From Flaviaestuariibacter flavus (GTDB lineage Bacteria > Bacteroidota > Bacteroidia > Chitinophagales > Chitinophagaceae), in the NCBI RefSeq assembly GCF_004337505.1, contig NZ_SJZI01000008.1:199914-263913 (forward strand): a stretch of 64,000 nt of DNA. The letters run 5' to 3'. The position numbers were made by a program, and so were the translations under genes. The notes beneath the pieces are model-generated. The model did no database searches. It was not told the origin of the DNA and saw only the letters and a list, made by a program, of their open reading frames with translations. This document shows, piece by piece, positions 63,377-64,000 of the stretch. Within the stretch, counting starts at the first letter, position 1, and every line of letters starts with the position of its first letter.

Positions 63377-64000
63377 CTACTCCACCGGCACCTGCTTCTT
63401 GATCAGCGCGCCTTCGCGGGCTTCCATCAGGAAGGTGCGCTCACGCACAAGGTAGCCGTTGCCTTTCTCGCAGAGGTGCACCTTGAGATTTTCGAGCGAG
63501 ATGGGGTTGCCGTCGGGGATGTCGGCAATGTTTGAGTGGCGGATGTCGTGCCCGTCGAGGATCATCACAAGACCCGAGCCGATGGCTTCCATTTTGTTAC
63601 CGTCGGTGATGAGCATGCCGGTGTCTTCGCCAAGCCCGATACCGATGCAGCCGGGGTTGGTGGCCACCGCCTGGGCGAGGCGCCCGAAGCGGCCGCGCTT
63701 TTCAAAGTGCGAATCGATGATGACGTTGTCGATAAAGCCGAGACCGGTGCTGATCTTGACCTCGCCCTTCAGGTGGGCCTTGGCGGCGTTGCCTTCGTAG
63801 ATCATGGTGCGGCTCATGGCCATCGCGCCCGCCGACGTGCCGGCGATGATGAAGTGCTCGCTCCGGTAGCGGTTGAGCAGGATATTGTGAAACTGGGTGC
63901 CGCCGAAGGTGGTGGACAGGCGCAGCTGGTTGCCGCCGCTGAACATGATGGCGTCGCAGTTGAGCAGGCGGTCGAGGTACTCCTGCACCTGGGCATCGGC
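63377..64000 (-). CDS. Cyanophycinase (S51-type serine peptidase), 3' part
   Basis: The frame is open at the right edge of the window, so the N-terminus is missing; about 207 residues are present. FSGGNQLRLSTTFGGT and the nucleophile elbow GTSAGAMAMSRTMIYEG are the S51 family core, with DSHFEKRGRFGRL (catalytic His region) and GIGLGEDTGMLI. Cyanophycinases release Asp-Arg dipeptides from cyanophycin. An isoaspartyl peptidase, which can split such dipeptides, is encoded at 11959, but not linked. Confidence 0.9.
   Translation of the reverse strand, partial: ADAQVQEYLDRLLNCDAIMFSGGNQLRLSTTFGGTQFHNILLNRYRSEHFIIAGTSAGAMAMSRTMIYEGNAAKAHLKGEVKISTGLGFIDNVIIDSHFEKRGRFGRLAQAVATNPGCIGIGLGEDTGMLITDGNKMEAIGSGLVMILDGHDIRHSNIADIPDGNPISLENLKVHLCEKGNGYLVRERTFLMEAREGALIKKQVPVE

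Overview
The window looks like chromosomal DNA of a GC-rich Bacteroidota bacterium, most likely family Chitinophagaceae. The evidence is Bacteroidota-type promoters (a -7 box TAnnTTTG, sometimes with a TTTG or TTG about 19 bp upstream), type IX secretion proteins (PorW/SprE-like, PorU2, PorV2), many lipoproteins with a CKK or CTK lipobox, an HscA-type Hsp70, and the order tRNA-tuf-trnW-secE-nusG. The species cannot be named from sequence alone.

Layout. 1-15.5 kb: end of a PorW/SprE-like gene, a class A penicillin-binding protein, two related lipoproteins (4844 and 8471) around small secreted proteins, a DUF1624-type membrane protein, ispD, an isoaspartyl peptidase, an APC permease, an OmpH-like protein and a GlsB-like protein. 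15.6-42 kb: the usual block tuf-trnW-secE-nusG-rplKAJL-rpoBC, all on the minus strand but broken twice. A 3 kb stretch holding an HhH gene and AT-rich debris separates rpoB from rplL. A 9.5 kb stretch separates rplK from nusG. 42-64 kb: hpf, xerC, a methyltransferase, rpsU, ribE, envelope membrane proteins, hscA, porU2-porV2, tyrS, a lactonase, a solo Y1 transposase, a serine hydrolase and a partial cyanophycinase.

Most interesting system. The insert between rplK and nusG carries a compact class II lanthipeptide locus on the plus strand: a 63-residue precursor (30095-30286), a hairpin, a 911-residue LanM synthetase (30343-33078) and a lipocalin/AttH-type protein without signal peptide (33124-34224). 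The LanM keeps the residues expected for dehydration and has a Cys-Cys-Gly zinc motif, as in ProcM-type synthetases; the precursor leader resembles a shortened Nif11 leader. No LanT exporter, protease or immunity gene is next to it. Three copies of the palindrome GTATWAATAC lie just upstream of the putative promoter.

Other themes. Several families of short degenerate tandem repeats (period 7 or 8, usually as two inverted arms) fill intergenic spaces. They directly abut stop codons (rpoC, rpoB, rplJ, xerC, porU2, the isoaspartyl peptidase gene) or -7 promoter boxes (ispD, hscA, tyrS). A 29-bp inverted repeat flanks the rplKAJL block. An LTA-synthase-like gene next to nusG has an in-frame amber codon. 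Positions, residue numbers and repeat alignments were read by eye; no database search or folding was run.
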